Of a DNA stretch of 64,000 bases, positions 44,526 through 54,489 are shown one piece after another. This DNA is from Nilaparvata lugens (lineage: Eukaryota > Arthropoda > Insecta > Hemiptera > Delphacidae): NCBI RefSeq assembly GCF_014356525.2, contig NC_052514.1, forward strand, positions 3,834,190 to 3,898,189, read 5' to 3'. Position 1 is the first letter of the stretch, and each line of letters starts with the position of its first letter. The notes below the pieces were generated by a model. It saw only the letters and a list, made by a program, of their open reading frames with translations. It did not search any database and was not told the origin of the DNA. The translations under genes and the position numbers were made by a program.

Positions 44526-44865
44526 TATGGGTAATGATTGTTAATAGAGAACAATATATGGGAAAACTTCAAAACCTCTCATCTTCCTGATTCTTATAGT
44601 TTCAAAATATAACATAAATGAAACTCAAATTTCGAAGATATCTTTTCAAAAACAAAAGCTATTAACAGACCTTCAAAATCTCTCTTCTTCTTGATTTCAA
44701 TAGTTGAAATACAGAGTATGAATGATTCTCAATTTCAAAGATTTATATTTAAAAACAGAATCAACAGGATGACCACTAAACAGGCCAAGAAAATTAGTTT
44801 TGATGTAAACTTTACTTTATAGACAAAATGATAAAAACTTCACGTTTTTGCTATTCTATGGCTCG

Positions 44866-45012
44866 GTTGCACAAAAGCCGGTAAAATTTTTACCATGATT
44901 AATTTCACGAGAATCAATTAGAGAAGGCCTTTTTGATAAGAAGGCTTCTCTGATTGGTTCTCGTGGATTTAATCACGATTAAAATTTAACCGGCTTTTGT
45001 GCAACCGTCACT
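44866..45012. mobile_element. Family E palindromic MITE, copy 4
   Basis: GTTGCACAAAAGCCGGTAAA and AACCGGCTTTTGTGCAAC ends; GAGAATCAATTAGAGAAGGC opposite GCTTCTCTGATTGGTTCTCG. Confidence 0.85.
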
Positions 45013-45045
45013 ATGACTTGAATCTTGGCGTTTAGTGAGTATTTG

Positions 45046-45320
45046 CATAGAGAAACAAAAGCATAAGCAGATATCCCATGGTATAGGCCGTTTATGTCGC
45101 AACTTTTACTGTTATCTCAAGCCGATAGTTCATGTAATTCTTTCCCGTGAAGCTGTGTGACACTGGTAGTCTCTCATATTGTGCCCTTCATACACTCTCA
45201 CCCCAACAAAACAGTAAAAATTGACAATAATCAACGGTAATCGGCCTGAGATAACAGTAAAAGTTGCTACATAAACTCCCTATACAATGGGATATCTGCT
45301 TATGCTATTGTTTCTCTATG
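45046..45320. mobile_element. Family C fold-back MITE, copy 5
   Basis: 275 bp, CATAGAG/CTCTATG ends, flanks GTATTTG (45039-45045) and GTATTTA (45321-45327), a target duplication with one later change. Confidence 0.9.
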
Positions 45321-46380
45321 GTATTTACGAGTGTATAAGAACGATATCAAAATCCATCAATGGAGAACTTCTATGACACTAAATTAATACTTCGCCAAGT
45401 TTATAGATGGAAATAGCACTTCAGTCTCCCAATAAATATTCATAAATCCTCAACTATCCAATGTAGAAGACACATCAAGTTGAAAGACATCCCAAATATT
45501 TCAGAGTTTAACATCCGAATTCAATTAGGCATCCGGCTTTCCGACCCCATAAATAAACCTCGATAGGTCTGTTCAACCTCAAAACACACTACATGACAGT
45601 TGGAAAGGAAAATGTATCTTCGATTCCTGTCAAAAATGAATTACAAATAGTGGAAAACGTGGCGAAATTTTCCGATTTTCTCGAATTTTCCAATATTTGG
45701 AAATCCGAGGTGTGATGTTCAACATCCTAAAGATTTTATCTTAGTTGAAAAGATTGACAGGCTCGTGAAAATATTCGGATATCTCGTTGTATTAATAGAT
45801 TTTACAACTGCAGAGCTTGAAGGTTTCCTCAAGCTAGGAATGATGAAGTGTGAAGATAAGATCAACCTGTCAATTTAGCGGGATCTGTTGTGTTCTTGTC
45901 AGTATTCTATTGATGGTTTATTGAATATTGACATACCTCAGCTTATGTGGGACATAGGGATGGAAGAAGTAGAAATGTGGGTTGTTCAGCTAGCTCACAA
46001 ATAGTAAAAGATTTGTAGAATTTTGTAACATGTGCGACTAATTGTGACATTGATATGGTGGAATTCATGAATGAATAGATGAAGGAGTGGAATTCATGAC
46101 TGAATGGAGAGGGAGGTGTAATTGAAAGTTACAATGAAACTTTTTACTATTTTAACTTTCACATTCCTATTGAACAACTTTACTGCTTCTAAAGAGACTG
46201 CTACATCACCTTAATCAAATAGGTATACTTGATAATATACTGAGATCTTCCCTCTACCATAAATAGTAGGAGGTATTGGATCGGGAGTTCCTTACCCGGT
46301 TGCAGAGTCCACACATAACTCTACCCATAGCTATGTAAGACATAAACTAAAATCATACACATTAGATCTGCCAGATTTCG
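45321..46380. other. 1 kb without recognisable gene
   Basis: Unique-looking DNA of moderate AT content (45340-46380). A tandem GTGGAATTCATGA occurs at 46060 and 46088. I see no repeat family or coding frame. Confidence 0.4.
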
Positions 46381-46385
46381 AATTG

Positions 46386-46429
46386 TCTTCTTCTTCTTCT
46401 TCTTCTTCTTCTTCTTCTTCTTCTTCTTT
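46386..46429 (-). repeat. (GAA)n tail of the RTE-like element
   Basis: A clean (CTT)n on the plus strand directly abutting the LINE 3' end; it is the 3' tail of the retrotransposon. Confidence 0.85.
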
Positions 46430-47042
46430 CAATCAGGGATTAGGCTATTGCCTGTTCCGACTCACATTCAGCTTGTAATTAGAATAAAAAATAATAATAA
46501 ATAAAATCTATAAATTAATAACACCAATATAATCTAATGTAATATCATCATAAGCATCACTACAATCTACTGTTTTCATTTTATAATAAATATAATGATC
46601 ATTGCCATCTTTTTCGTGGCCTGCCTATGTCTCTTTTGCCTACCGGTTTATACTTGAAAATTCTTTGAGGAAGCCTATCAGCTGACATTCGTTCCACATG
46701 CTCTTTCCATTGCTGACGATAAGATGCAACTCTCTCATTCAGGCAGAAGATATTCAGCTCTTTCCGTATATCCTCATTCCTGATGTGATCTCTTCTGTCA
46801 CAGCCCTTAGTTCTGCGAAGAAATCTCATCTCAGCTGCCTGCACTTTACTCTCAAGTGGCTTTGATGTTACCCACGATTCACTACCATAGAGTAGTAGTG
46901 GAGCTGCCATTGTCTTATAAAATTTCATTATCGTGCTTGTGGTAGCTTTCTTTCCCAATGTCCTACTGATACTTCCACAAATCATTTGGAATCTTCCTAC
47001 CTTCTTCTCTACATCCAATTCATCTTTAAAATTGTCTTCCAA
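46387..47042 (-). pseudogene. RTE-like retrotransposon: RT C-terminal domain with (GAA)n tail
   Basis: A 147-codon open frame (47042 to 46599) covers the region after the RT core of an RTE-like LINE. Visible landmarks are APLLLYGSESW, ESKVQAAEMRFLRR, DHIRNEDIRKELNI, YRQQWKEHVERM and GRPRKRW near the C-terminus, a pattern common in insect endonuclease-reverse transcriptases. The endonuclease and catalytic YADD region are missing (5' truncation). A ~170-bp 3' UTR follows, ending TCCCTGATTGAAAG and (GAA)14 or so at 46386-46429. AATTGTCTTC occurs at 46381-46390 and 47030-47039, a probable target duplication, so the first few residues of the frame are flank and no real start codon exists. The intact frame over 140 codons suggests a fairly young insertion. 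Confidence 0.85.
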
Positions 47043-47244
47043 ATAAAATTAAATGAACATAACCTGAAAGACTCTGTTGACTTATATTTCGAATGTGAAT
47101 GAAATGTTAATGAGGTCAGGTTTTTGCTTTTAAATGGCTAAATATTGATATTATCCGAAATGTGATGATGATTTCAAATGATAAAATCGAATAACGGAAA
47201 GTTAAAATACTGGACAATTTCAAAAACCAGCTGAAATTAATGTC

Positions 47245-47625
47245 ACCATTGGAGTGTATAAGATCATGAGAGCAGCCATAATATAGATGATATTTTGAAA
47301 TACAAATACTATTTGATATTTATGAAATACATCTTACATAGCCAGGAAAAAAGAGAGGAAACAGTAGAGAAAGAGAGTGAAATATAGGTGAGAGGAGACA
47401 TAGGAGATATATAATCATGTAGGAATTAGATACCATTGGAGTGTATAAGATCATGATGATGATTCATAATCATCATCAGCCATAATATAGATGATATTTT
47501 GAAATACAAATACTATTTGTTATTTATGAAATACATCTTACATAGCCAGGAAAAAAGAGAAGAGACAGTAGAGAAAGAGAGTGAAATATAGGTGAGAGGA
47601 GACATAGGAGATATATAATCATGTA
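47245..47625 (+). repeat. Tandem duplication, ~185 bp x 2
   Basis: CCATTGGAGTGTATAAGATC at 47247 and 47430; then CATAATATAGATGATATTTTG and CATAGCCAGGAAAAAAGAG repeat in order to about 47625. Confidence 0.85.
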
Positions 47626-47814
47626 GGAATTAGATATGTAATACATTATGTGATATGTAAAAATGTAATACAGGTAATGATGTAAGGGAATATTCAACAG
47701 AGAGGGAGATGTATAGCAGCGTAGAAAAAGAGAGAGGAGTATGTGACATTGTGGGGGAGAGAAGAAGATAGCAATGTAGAACAGAGAGTAATACAGGGTG
47801 AGTGTGTGAGAGAA

Positions 47815-48045
47815 TGATATAGAGGTAACAAGGGAGCAACAGAGAGGTAATGAGAGACGACAAACACGTGTGATGATTGAGAGAGTGAGAAAGTGATATG
47901 GAGGTGACAAGGGAGCGACAGGGAAGAAATGAGAGAGACGACAAACACGTGTGCTGATTGAGAGAGTGCGAGAGTGATATGGAGGTGACAAGGGAGCGAC
48001 AGAGAGGGAATGAGAGTGACAAACATGTGAGATGATTGAGAGACA
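47815..48045 (+). repeat. Minisatellite, ~80 bp x 3
   Basis: GAGGTRACAAGGGAGC at 47822, 47901 and 47982, with ACAAACACGTGTG in units 1 and 2 (CACGTG at 47865 and 47946) and ACAAACATGTGAG in unit 3. The three long minus frames (47524-48083) are Ser/Leu-rich repeat translations. Confidence 0.85.
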
Positions 48046-48300
48046 TGGACCAGCTGTGTGTAACATAGCATAATATAGCACATAGCCGTGATTACCTTAC
48101 GCAGTGTTGTTATAACATTAACACAGCTGACTGACGTTTAGGCCCTCATCACCAATTCTCCCATGAATTTAGGCACCAACCATTGATATATTGCTTAATA
48201 TTAGGTCATACGTAATGCCTTCCTTGATGTTATGATATTATGTCATACGGAATATCATTGATATAGTCTTCAATAATATAAGAGAGAGAATCGTCTTAAA

Positions 48301-48571
48301 CATGTAAGGACTTTTTGCTTTTAGAAAAAACTACTAGCAGTCAGATATTTAACAATAAATTAATAAATCACTCCCTGGACAACGAGATCTTTCGAGATCT
48401 TTTGGCTGTCAACCAAGAAGATGGCGGAACTGCCGAAAGATCTCGTTGTCCAGTGAGAGATTTATTCATTTATTGTAAAATATCTGACTGCAAGTCGTTT
48501 TTTCTAAAAGCAAAAAGTGATTTAATAATAAGCAGTTCGTGATGGAAAACAACATTGAAGCATGTAAGGAC
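48301..48571. mobile_element. Fold-back element with ~95-bp arms
   Basis: CTTTTTGCTTTTAGAAAAAAC, GCAGTCAGATATTT and GGACAACGAGATCTTTCG recur as complements at 48440-48532 around a ~40-bp centre. CATGTAAGGAC stands at both 48301-48311 and 48561-48571, possibly a target duplication. The frame 48315-48542 lies across the arms and is not a gene. Confidence 0.8.
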
Positions 48572-48583
48572 CTTCAAATTCTC

Positions 48584-49639
48584 TAAAGCTGCGTTTACAC
48601 CAAAGTTAAACAAAATATTATTAACTTAATCCTTATAGATTATATTAGAATAAACATATCTTATCATACACATGATGAACATATGTGTTTGTCAAAATTT
48701 GTCCGTTCAATCTAATAGAATCTATAAGGATTAAGTTATTAACATTATTTTAAATATCGGGGCATCGAGCTTCCCTCGTTATTTATTTATTGACTTTAGA
48801 TAAAACGAACACATTCTTTAATATGATTAGGGAAGTACTAACAGGCACAGCCCATAACTGTTTCTTCCCCGAATTTTGATTTATACACTACAAATAGTCC
48901 AGGAAGTAGGTTATGTTCCATACACTTGAATTCAAGTTCAATTTTCTGTTCAAAAATTTGAAAACATAAAAGTTCTAATTTTGATTATAAACAAACCAAA
49001 TTGAATAACAAAATAACGCTCACTAATCACTTAAAATTGTCAAATAATGATCAACTTTGAAAATTATGATATACTCTAGTTTAGGAGGATTATCATGTCA
49101 TGTCAACAAATCAGATTATGTTGATTAAGTGTATTGAAATTTCTAGCTAGATAAAATTTCTCGCTGATTGATTATGATTACACAGCTGGAAATAATTCTG
49201 TCTCTCTCCCACACAGGCACACGCATCTTCCGTTATAGAGACGACAAAAAAATTATCATCTGTTTTTCAAGGATGAATTATCTTTTTAATGTCGTTCAGC
49301 GAGTTTTCCCAGGGATGAAACATAGTGCAATCGAATTTTTGTATCATAAACCTACTATGTTCCAAATTTCATGAAAATCGTTAGAGCCGTTTTCGAGATC
49401 CGTTGAAACATATAACCAGATAACCAGATAATATACCAAAATATAATCAGATGTACAAATATTGCTCGCTTAATATAATAGGATAGATTCTATTAGATTG
49501 AACATAACTTATCAAACACATGATGAACAAAAGTGTTTGTCAAGTTCCGTTCAATCTAATAGAATCTATAAGGATTAAGTTATTAACATTTTGCTATCAA
49601 ATAAGTTTGTTGTCATAACTTTGGTGTAAACCCAGCTTA
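48584..49639. mobile_element. Family Q TIR element, split by family K
   Basis: Ends TAAAGCTGCGTTTACACCAA and complement TTGGTGTAAACCCAGCTTA; subterminal TAACTTAATCCTTATAGATT opposite AATCTATAAGGATTAAGTTA. The element is interrupted at about 48752-49480 by family K. Confidence 0.8.
48752..49480 (+). mobile_element. Family K element, copy 1, with LINE-end (J) part
   Basis: About 730 bp, starting ATCGGGGCATCGAGCTTCCC, containing the family J block (48781-48921), TTAGGAGGATTATCATG, TCTCTCTCCCACACAGGCAC, TTTTCCCAGGGATGAAAC, and ending TGCTCGCTTAATATAATAGG. It is repeated inverted at 50480-51945. No coding frame. Confidence 0.8.
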
Positions 49640-49879
49640 AATGACCTCAAATTCCGGCAGATCACAATTATTCCTTCAGCCTCCACGTGGCTTGTGACAA
49701 GAAAATAATTCAGCCCTAAATCACCCCCCTGGGCCCACCCCTAGCCTAGCAAGACACCCCTTCCGGTAATAAGCGAGGAAATTGAACGTGTCTCCAGAAT
49801 TAATTCGAAAATAATTAAAAACCAAAACTCATTTCCGTATTCGGCACGAGTGAGTCATTACAACTCCTAAACTGATTTG

Positions 49880-50100
49880 TTTTCTGTCCTGTTCATTTTC
49901 GTCTTCATCTTTTTCCTAATTTTTCTTCTTGTTTTTCTTTTTGTTGTTATTCTTCTTCTTCTACTCCTTGTTCTCTTCTTGTTCTTCTTCAACTTCTTCT
50001 TCTTCTTCTTCTTCTTTCTTCTTCTTCTTCTTCTTCTTCTTCTTCTTCTTCTTCTTCTTCTTCTTCTTCTTCTTCTTCTTCTTCTTCTTCTTCTTTTCTT
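49880..50100 (+). repeat. CT-rich tract with long (CTT)n
   Basis: A (CTT)n run of about 100 bp at 49990-50093; frames of Leu/Phe are translations of it. Confidence 0.95.
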
Positions 50101-50184
50101 TATATTTTTTAATGATTAAACAAAAAATTATCATAATTATTGTGATTGAATATTCTTTGTCTTTTAATCATATATTAGAAACGA

Positions 50185-50297
50185 TGTAGAAACGTTGCGG
50201 AGCCAGATAAGGATATCGCTATCTTCTTTTTAGAATGATACATAAGGAAACCAACACCAATGTTAATCAAATACTGTCATTGTAAAAGGTAGACCTC
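50185..50297 (-). mobile_element. Family B MITE, one end inverted
   Basis: TGTAGAAACGTTGCGGAGCCAG, ATATCGCTATC, CCAACACCAATGTTAATCAAATACTG and AGACCTCACTA are the left end of family B in reverse (compare 58014-58130). Confidence 0.75.
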
Positions 50298-50309
50298 ACT
50301 ATTCATTTA

Positions 50310-50430
50310 TTCATCCATTTATACAATAAGTACATTATCAAAATCATAGGGAGAGGAAAAATTTGGTAACCTTGTGATATTCCTCTCCCAAATTTAGATA
50401 ACACATAGTTCGAAATAGGTTAAGTCTATA
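50310..50430 (+). repeat. Single unit of the 150-bp satellite
   Basis: TACAATAAGTACATTATCAAAATC, ATAGGGAGAGGAAAAA, GGTAACCTTGTG, TTCCTCTCCCAAATTTAG, AATAGGTTAAGTC match the array at 19941. Confidence 0.8.
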
Positions 50431-51085
50431 CTATATGAGTAAGCTATACCTCTCCTTATATTTTAAAGTATGAGCCATCGTATTTAATATCCTATTATAT
50501 TAAGTGAGCAATTTCTGTATATCTGTTTATATTTTTATATCTGGTTACTTGGTTATATGGGTATTTATGTTCAACGGATCTCGAAAACGGCATCAACGAT
50601 TTTCACGAAATTTGGAATGTAGTAGGTTTATGATATCAAAATTCGATTGCACTATGTCTCATCCCTGGGAAAACTCGCTGAAAGACATTAAAAGGATAAT
50701 TCAACCTTGGAAAACAGATGATAATTTCTTTGTCTCTCGATAACAGAAGATGCGTGTGCCTGTGTGGGAGAGAGACAGAACTTTTTCCAGCTGTGTAATC
50801 ATAATCAATCAGCGAGAAATTTTATCTAGCTAGACAATTTAATCGATTTGATCAACATAATCTGATTTGTTGACATGATATGATAATCCTCCTAAACTAG
50901 AGTATATCATAAATTTCAAAGTTGATCATTATTTGACAATTTCAATTGGTTAGTGAGTGTTATCTTGTTATTTAATTTGGTTTGTATATAATCTAAATTA
51001 TAATTTTTTTGTTTTCAAATGTTTGAACAGAAAATTGAACCCCAATTCAAGTGTATGGAACATAACCTACTTCCTGGACTATTTA

Positions 51086-51800
51086 TCTATATATATAAAA
51101 GCGAAATGGCACTCACTTACTGACTGACTGACTGACTGACTGACTGACTCACTCACTCACTCACTCACTCGCATAACTAAAAATCTACCGGACCAAAAAC
51201 GTTCAAATTTGGTAGGTATGTTCAGTTGGCCCTTTATAGGCGCACTAAGAAATCTTTTGGCAATATTTTAACTCTAAGGGTTGTTTTTAAGGGTTGTTCG
51301 TCTTTTAGCATGTATATTCTTCTTCTCCCAATCTCTTAATTATAATTGAAATTTCCATATCATATGTTACTATAGAACTATAATCTAGATAGAGTACCTC
51401 TTCGAAACAGTTGTTAACTGGCAACTAAATTAATAGTTAACAAATTAAATTAATTTTGTCAGGTTGGCATTAAGTTAAGTTGACTTTGTTGGGTTGGCAC
51501 CAAGTTGAAGATTTGAATGCATTTATCGCGGAAAAATTGATTGGGCACTGCTACTTCAATCCTGGGAATATTATATTACTAGCCGTCAGGTTCGCTTCGC
51601 TCGCCATATCCGTTTGACCAGACGCCTAGTCTGGACCCCCGACTGGATTGTCCTAACATATAATAAAAATGCTCAAATAAAAAATGCACGCGAGTGAAGC
51701 GAGCCTGCTGATCTCATTCTTGGACGATCCAGTCGGGGGTCCAGGGGGCGGAGCCAGGGAGCTAGACGGATATGGCGAGCGAAGCGAGCCTGACGGCTAG
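51086..51800 (+). mobile_element. Family H: non-autonomous Helitron with both ends
   Basis: 715 bp from TCTATATATATAAAAG to CTAG, between host A (51085) and T (51801), with no target duplication: the standard Helitron signature. The terminal hairpin GGCGAGCGAAGCGAGCC (51774-51790) is 10 nt from the 3' end, as expected. Near the 5' end is an (ACTG)n/(ACTC)n run. The last 220 bp contain two further hairpin copies (51589-51605 inverted, about 51690-51707). There is no Rep/helicase, so it depends on an autonomous relative. Confidence 0.88.
51774..51790 (+). repeat. 3' hairpin of the Helitron
   Basis: GGC/GCC stem, GA opposite GA, GC/GC pairs and a GAA loop; the inner GCGAAGC is the known very stable DNA mini-hairpin. 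Confidence 0.7.
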
Positions 51801-51944
51801 TAGTGTATAAATCAAAGTTCGTGAAAGAAACAGTTTCGGGCTGTGCCTGTTAGTACTTCCTAAATCATTTAAAAAAATTGTGTTTGGTTTATCAAAAGTC
51901 AATAATTAATAAATAACGATTGAAGCTCGGTGCCCCGATATTAT

Positions 51945-52042
51945 AATCTAAATTTGGGAGAGAAATATTACAAGGAGTTTCCTTAGTTTTCCTCTCCCAT
52001 TCAGTGCTTCCTTGTAAAAATAAAACAAATAAATAAATCTTA
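51945..52042 (-). mobile_element. Family J-like LINE-end piece
   Basis: TAATCTAAATTTGGGAGAG, TTTCCTTAGTTTTCCTCTCCC and AAAATAAAACAAATAAATAAATC resemble the satellite unit and LINE 3' ends with an AAAT tail. Confidence 0.5.
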
Positions 52043-52324
52043 TAACCTATATGAATAAGGATATCCAATGATATCTCTCAATGTATTTCTCTCACACTAT
52101 CTCAACATGTCTTTCTCTCTATCTCTATTGTCTCTAGCCGTCAGTTGACACTCAGAGCTTTGTCTTGCAAGATTGTCTATCTGCTGTCCAGCTATTATGC
52201 ATTTAAGAGCCAACACACTCAACACTCAACTATATAACAGTTCTCAGGACACTTTAATAGCTGGCCGAGTCCACACTGGCTTCAAAAGAAAGACGTTGAA
52301 TAAGGAACATCAAATGAGAGACAG
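52043..52324. other. No feature recognised
   Basis: Unique-looking noncoding DNA with CTCTCTAT runs. Confidence 0.4.
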
Positions 52325-52540
52325 AGTGTGAGAAGGAAGAAGAAGAAGAAGAAGAAGAAGAAGAAGAAGAAGAAGAAGAAGAAGAAGAAGAAGAAGAAGA
52401 AGAAGAAGAAGAAAAAGAAGAAGAAGGAGAAGAAGAAGAGAAGAAGAAAAAGAAGAAGAAGAAGGAGAAGAAGAAGAAGAAGAAGAAGAAGAAGAAAAGA
52501 AGAAGAAGAAGAAGAAGAAGAAGAAGAAGAAAAATATTGA
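52325..52540 (+). repeat. (GAA)n tract, ~200 bp
   Basis: The purest long GAA run in the window (52337-52420 almost uninterrupted). The Lys/Arg/Glu and Leu/Phe/Ser frames on both strands are artefacts. Confidence 0.97.
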
Positions 52541-53274
52541 AGAGAAATAGTTGCGAAAAAACAATTTCGACAAGATATCACTCATAGGGATCAATCGAAG
52601 AACATGGAAGGAAACGGAGCTGAAGAATATAAAGAAGAATAGAATACGATGTAGGGGCGGAAGAAGAACGAAGCGAAGAAGGATGGTGGGTGAGAGAATG
52701 GTCAGAAGGAGAGTGATAGAGAGAAGAGATAAAGAATGGTGAAGGAGAAGAGATGAATGAAAAGGGCGCCTAGCTTCTACCATTCAGGAAACCACAAATA
52801 CTACTAGTGGAAGAGTAATCTTTTAATTTCCATTCATAAATTTCGGATGAATTAAGTCATTAATGAATCATTGTGTTTGGTGAGGTCAGCCTAAATTGGT
52901 GACATCCTCCTGAGTTCGTCTATTCTTAACCCGAACAAAAATCCAACTCCACTCAATAAAGAAGGAGTAAAATAATAATAAAGAATGCGATACAATTATT
53001 ATTTAAAGTTTTACTTATTCAGCAGTATAACTCTCCAAGAGAGGACTGTATAGGAGAAGAATGTGATAAAATGAAAGATGGATAATGATTGACAGAGTTA
53101 AAAGCTAATAACCATTATTATAATAATATAGGAGGAAATAATTATTGATTTTTCTCAAGACCTTCTTAAATGAGAAATTATGATTGATCTCAAAGGAAAT
53201 GATGAAAGAATGAAAAAGAAAGAATGAGAAGAAGGGAAGAACAAAAAGAAGTGGGAAGAGAAGACCACGGTAGA
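52541..53274. other. GA-rich to AT-rich noncoding DNA
   Basis: GA-rich to 52760, then AT-rich with no repeat family or gene I can name; GAAGAAGGGAAGAAC-type runs at 53220-53260. Confidence 0.4.
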
Positions 53275-53930
53275 CTAGCAATCAGGCTCGCTTCGCTTGC
53301 CATATCCGTCTAGCCAGGGCGCTCCGCACCCTGGACCCCCGAATGGATCGTCCAAAACTGAGATCAGCGGGCTCGCTTCGCTCGCATGCATTTTCCATTT
53401 TAGCATGCTTCATTCCATCAGAAAGTCAAAGTACTGAGAAAACGCAGAAAAGCTGAGAAAAACGTTGGAAAAACGCTGATTTTGGGCGTATCTTTCATGA
53501 ATTTATTAAAGTCACCTCATCACAAAATTTTTAGACCCTAGTACCAAATTTCAAAATTTTCTGTCTATTACTTGATGAAATAACTGAGAAAACGCAATAA
53601 AAACTTATTTTGGGTGTATCTTTGGCGTTATTTCAAATTCCTTCTAACACAACATTATTACACCCTAGCTGAGCTTCTGTACTAAATTTGAACATTTTCT
53701 GCTCATTTGTTCTCGATAAAGCTGAGAAAACGCTAAAAAACGCAGATTTTGGGCGTATCTTTGGAATTTTTTTCAAATCCGTTCTTAGTGCACCTCTAGA
53801 GGGCCAACTGAACATACATACCAAATTTGAACGTTTTTGGTCCGGTAGATTTTTAGTTCTACGAGTGAGTGAGTGAGTGAATCAGTCAGTCAGTGAGTGA
53901 GTGAGTGAGAAAGTAATGTAATTACTGAGA
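53275..53930 (-). mobile_element. Family H Helitron variant, minus strand
   Basis: CTAG at 53275-53278 after host A, hairpin variant 53285-53301, CCCTGGACCCCCGAATGGATCG, and at the other end ACCAAATTTGAACGTTTTTG, then a GAGTGAGT run. Its middle is different from the other copies: three diverged ~165-bp units with GCTGAGAAAA, AACGC and TTTTGGGCGTATCTTT. The 5' end is approximate. Confidence 0.7.
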
Positions 53931-54126
53931 ACGAACTATTGTAGCAACATGATCGTTGTAAATTTCCAAATCAAAATAATAGCATTATGGGTTCTAATAG
54001 CAAATGCAATATTAATATGATTCCAATTAATATAAGGCTACTCAAAGATAATTTTTTTCCCAAGGGATGAAATACTGTTGTATCCTTTGGTTTAAAGAAT
54101 ATTTTTCTATGTTGAGTTGGTATTAT

Positions 54127-54168
54127 CATAGAGAAACGTTAGCGTAAGTAGTATAACAGTTTTCTCTG
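54127..54168. mobile_element. Family C deletion derivative, 42 bp
   Basis: CATAGAGAAACGTTAGCGTAAG followed almost at once by AGTTTTCTCTG, flanked by GTATTAT (54120-54126) and GTATAAT (54169-54175). It looks like a family C element with nearly all of the inside deleted. Confidence 0.65.
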
Positions 54169-54253
54169 GTATAATTTATTCAAGGTTAAGTTGTAGAGTA
54201 GACTAAGTTCTCGGGAGTAAAAGCCTAGTTCAAGGTAGGAAAAATACTTACTT

Positions 54254-54390
54254 TTTGTGTAGTTGAGAAGTTGATATTGTGGTAATTATCCATATTGAAT
54301 GAAAAAGACTAAGAAATTGTCAAAAAACCACAGATTTAAATCAGAAAATCAGTGGTTTTTTGACAATTTCTTAGTCTTTTTCATTCAAAA
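54254..54390 (+). mobile_element. Family P insertion with perfect 37-bp arms
   Basis: Inverted arms 54295-54331 and 54352-54388 (TTGAATGAAAAAGACTAAG ... its complement) with a 20-nt loop. The insert is flanked by GAAAAATACTTACTT (54239-54253, 54391-54405), a probable 15-bp target duplication. The first part matches 19500-19562 inverted. Confidence 0.8.
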
Positions 54391-54489
54391 GAAAAATACT
54401 TACTTCGCCAAATACAGAATGTCAGTGTTCCGACTCACAACAGAATATTATATCTAATCTATTACAGTACGAGTACACTATTTCTAAAA

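Larger units (their letters stand above)
50480..51945 (-). mobile_element. Family K element, copy 2, split by a Helitron
   Basis: Inverted counterpart of 48752-49480: TCCTATTATATTAAGTGAGC at the left, TTTTCACGAAATTTGGAATG, CTCATCCCTGGGAAAACTCG, GAACATAACCTACTTCCTGG, then the Helitron 51086-51800, then TAGTGTATAAATCAAAG to GAAGCTCGGTGCCCCG. The two copies form a 1-kb-spaced inverted repeat. Confidence 0.85.

Noticed and set aside
47524..48083. Three overlapping minus frames of 129-185 codons
   Set aside because: Ser/Leu/His-rich peptides with the 80-bp repeat period; produced by the minisatellite.
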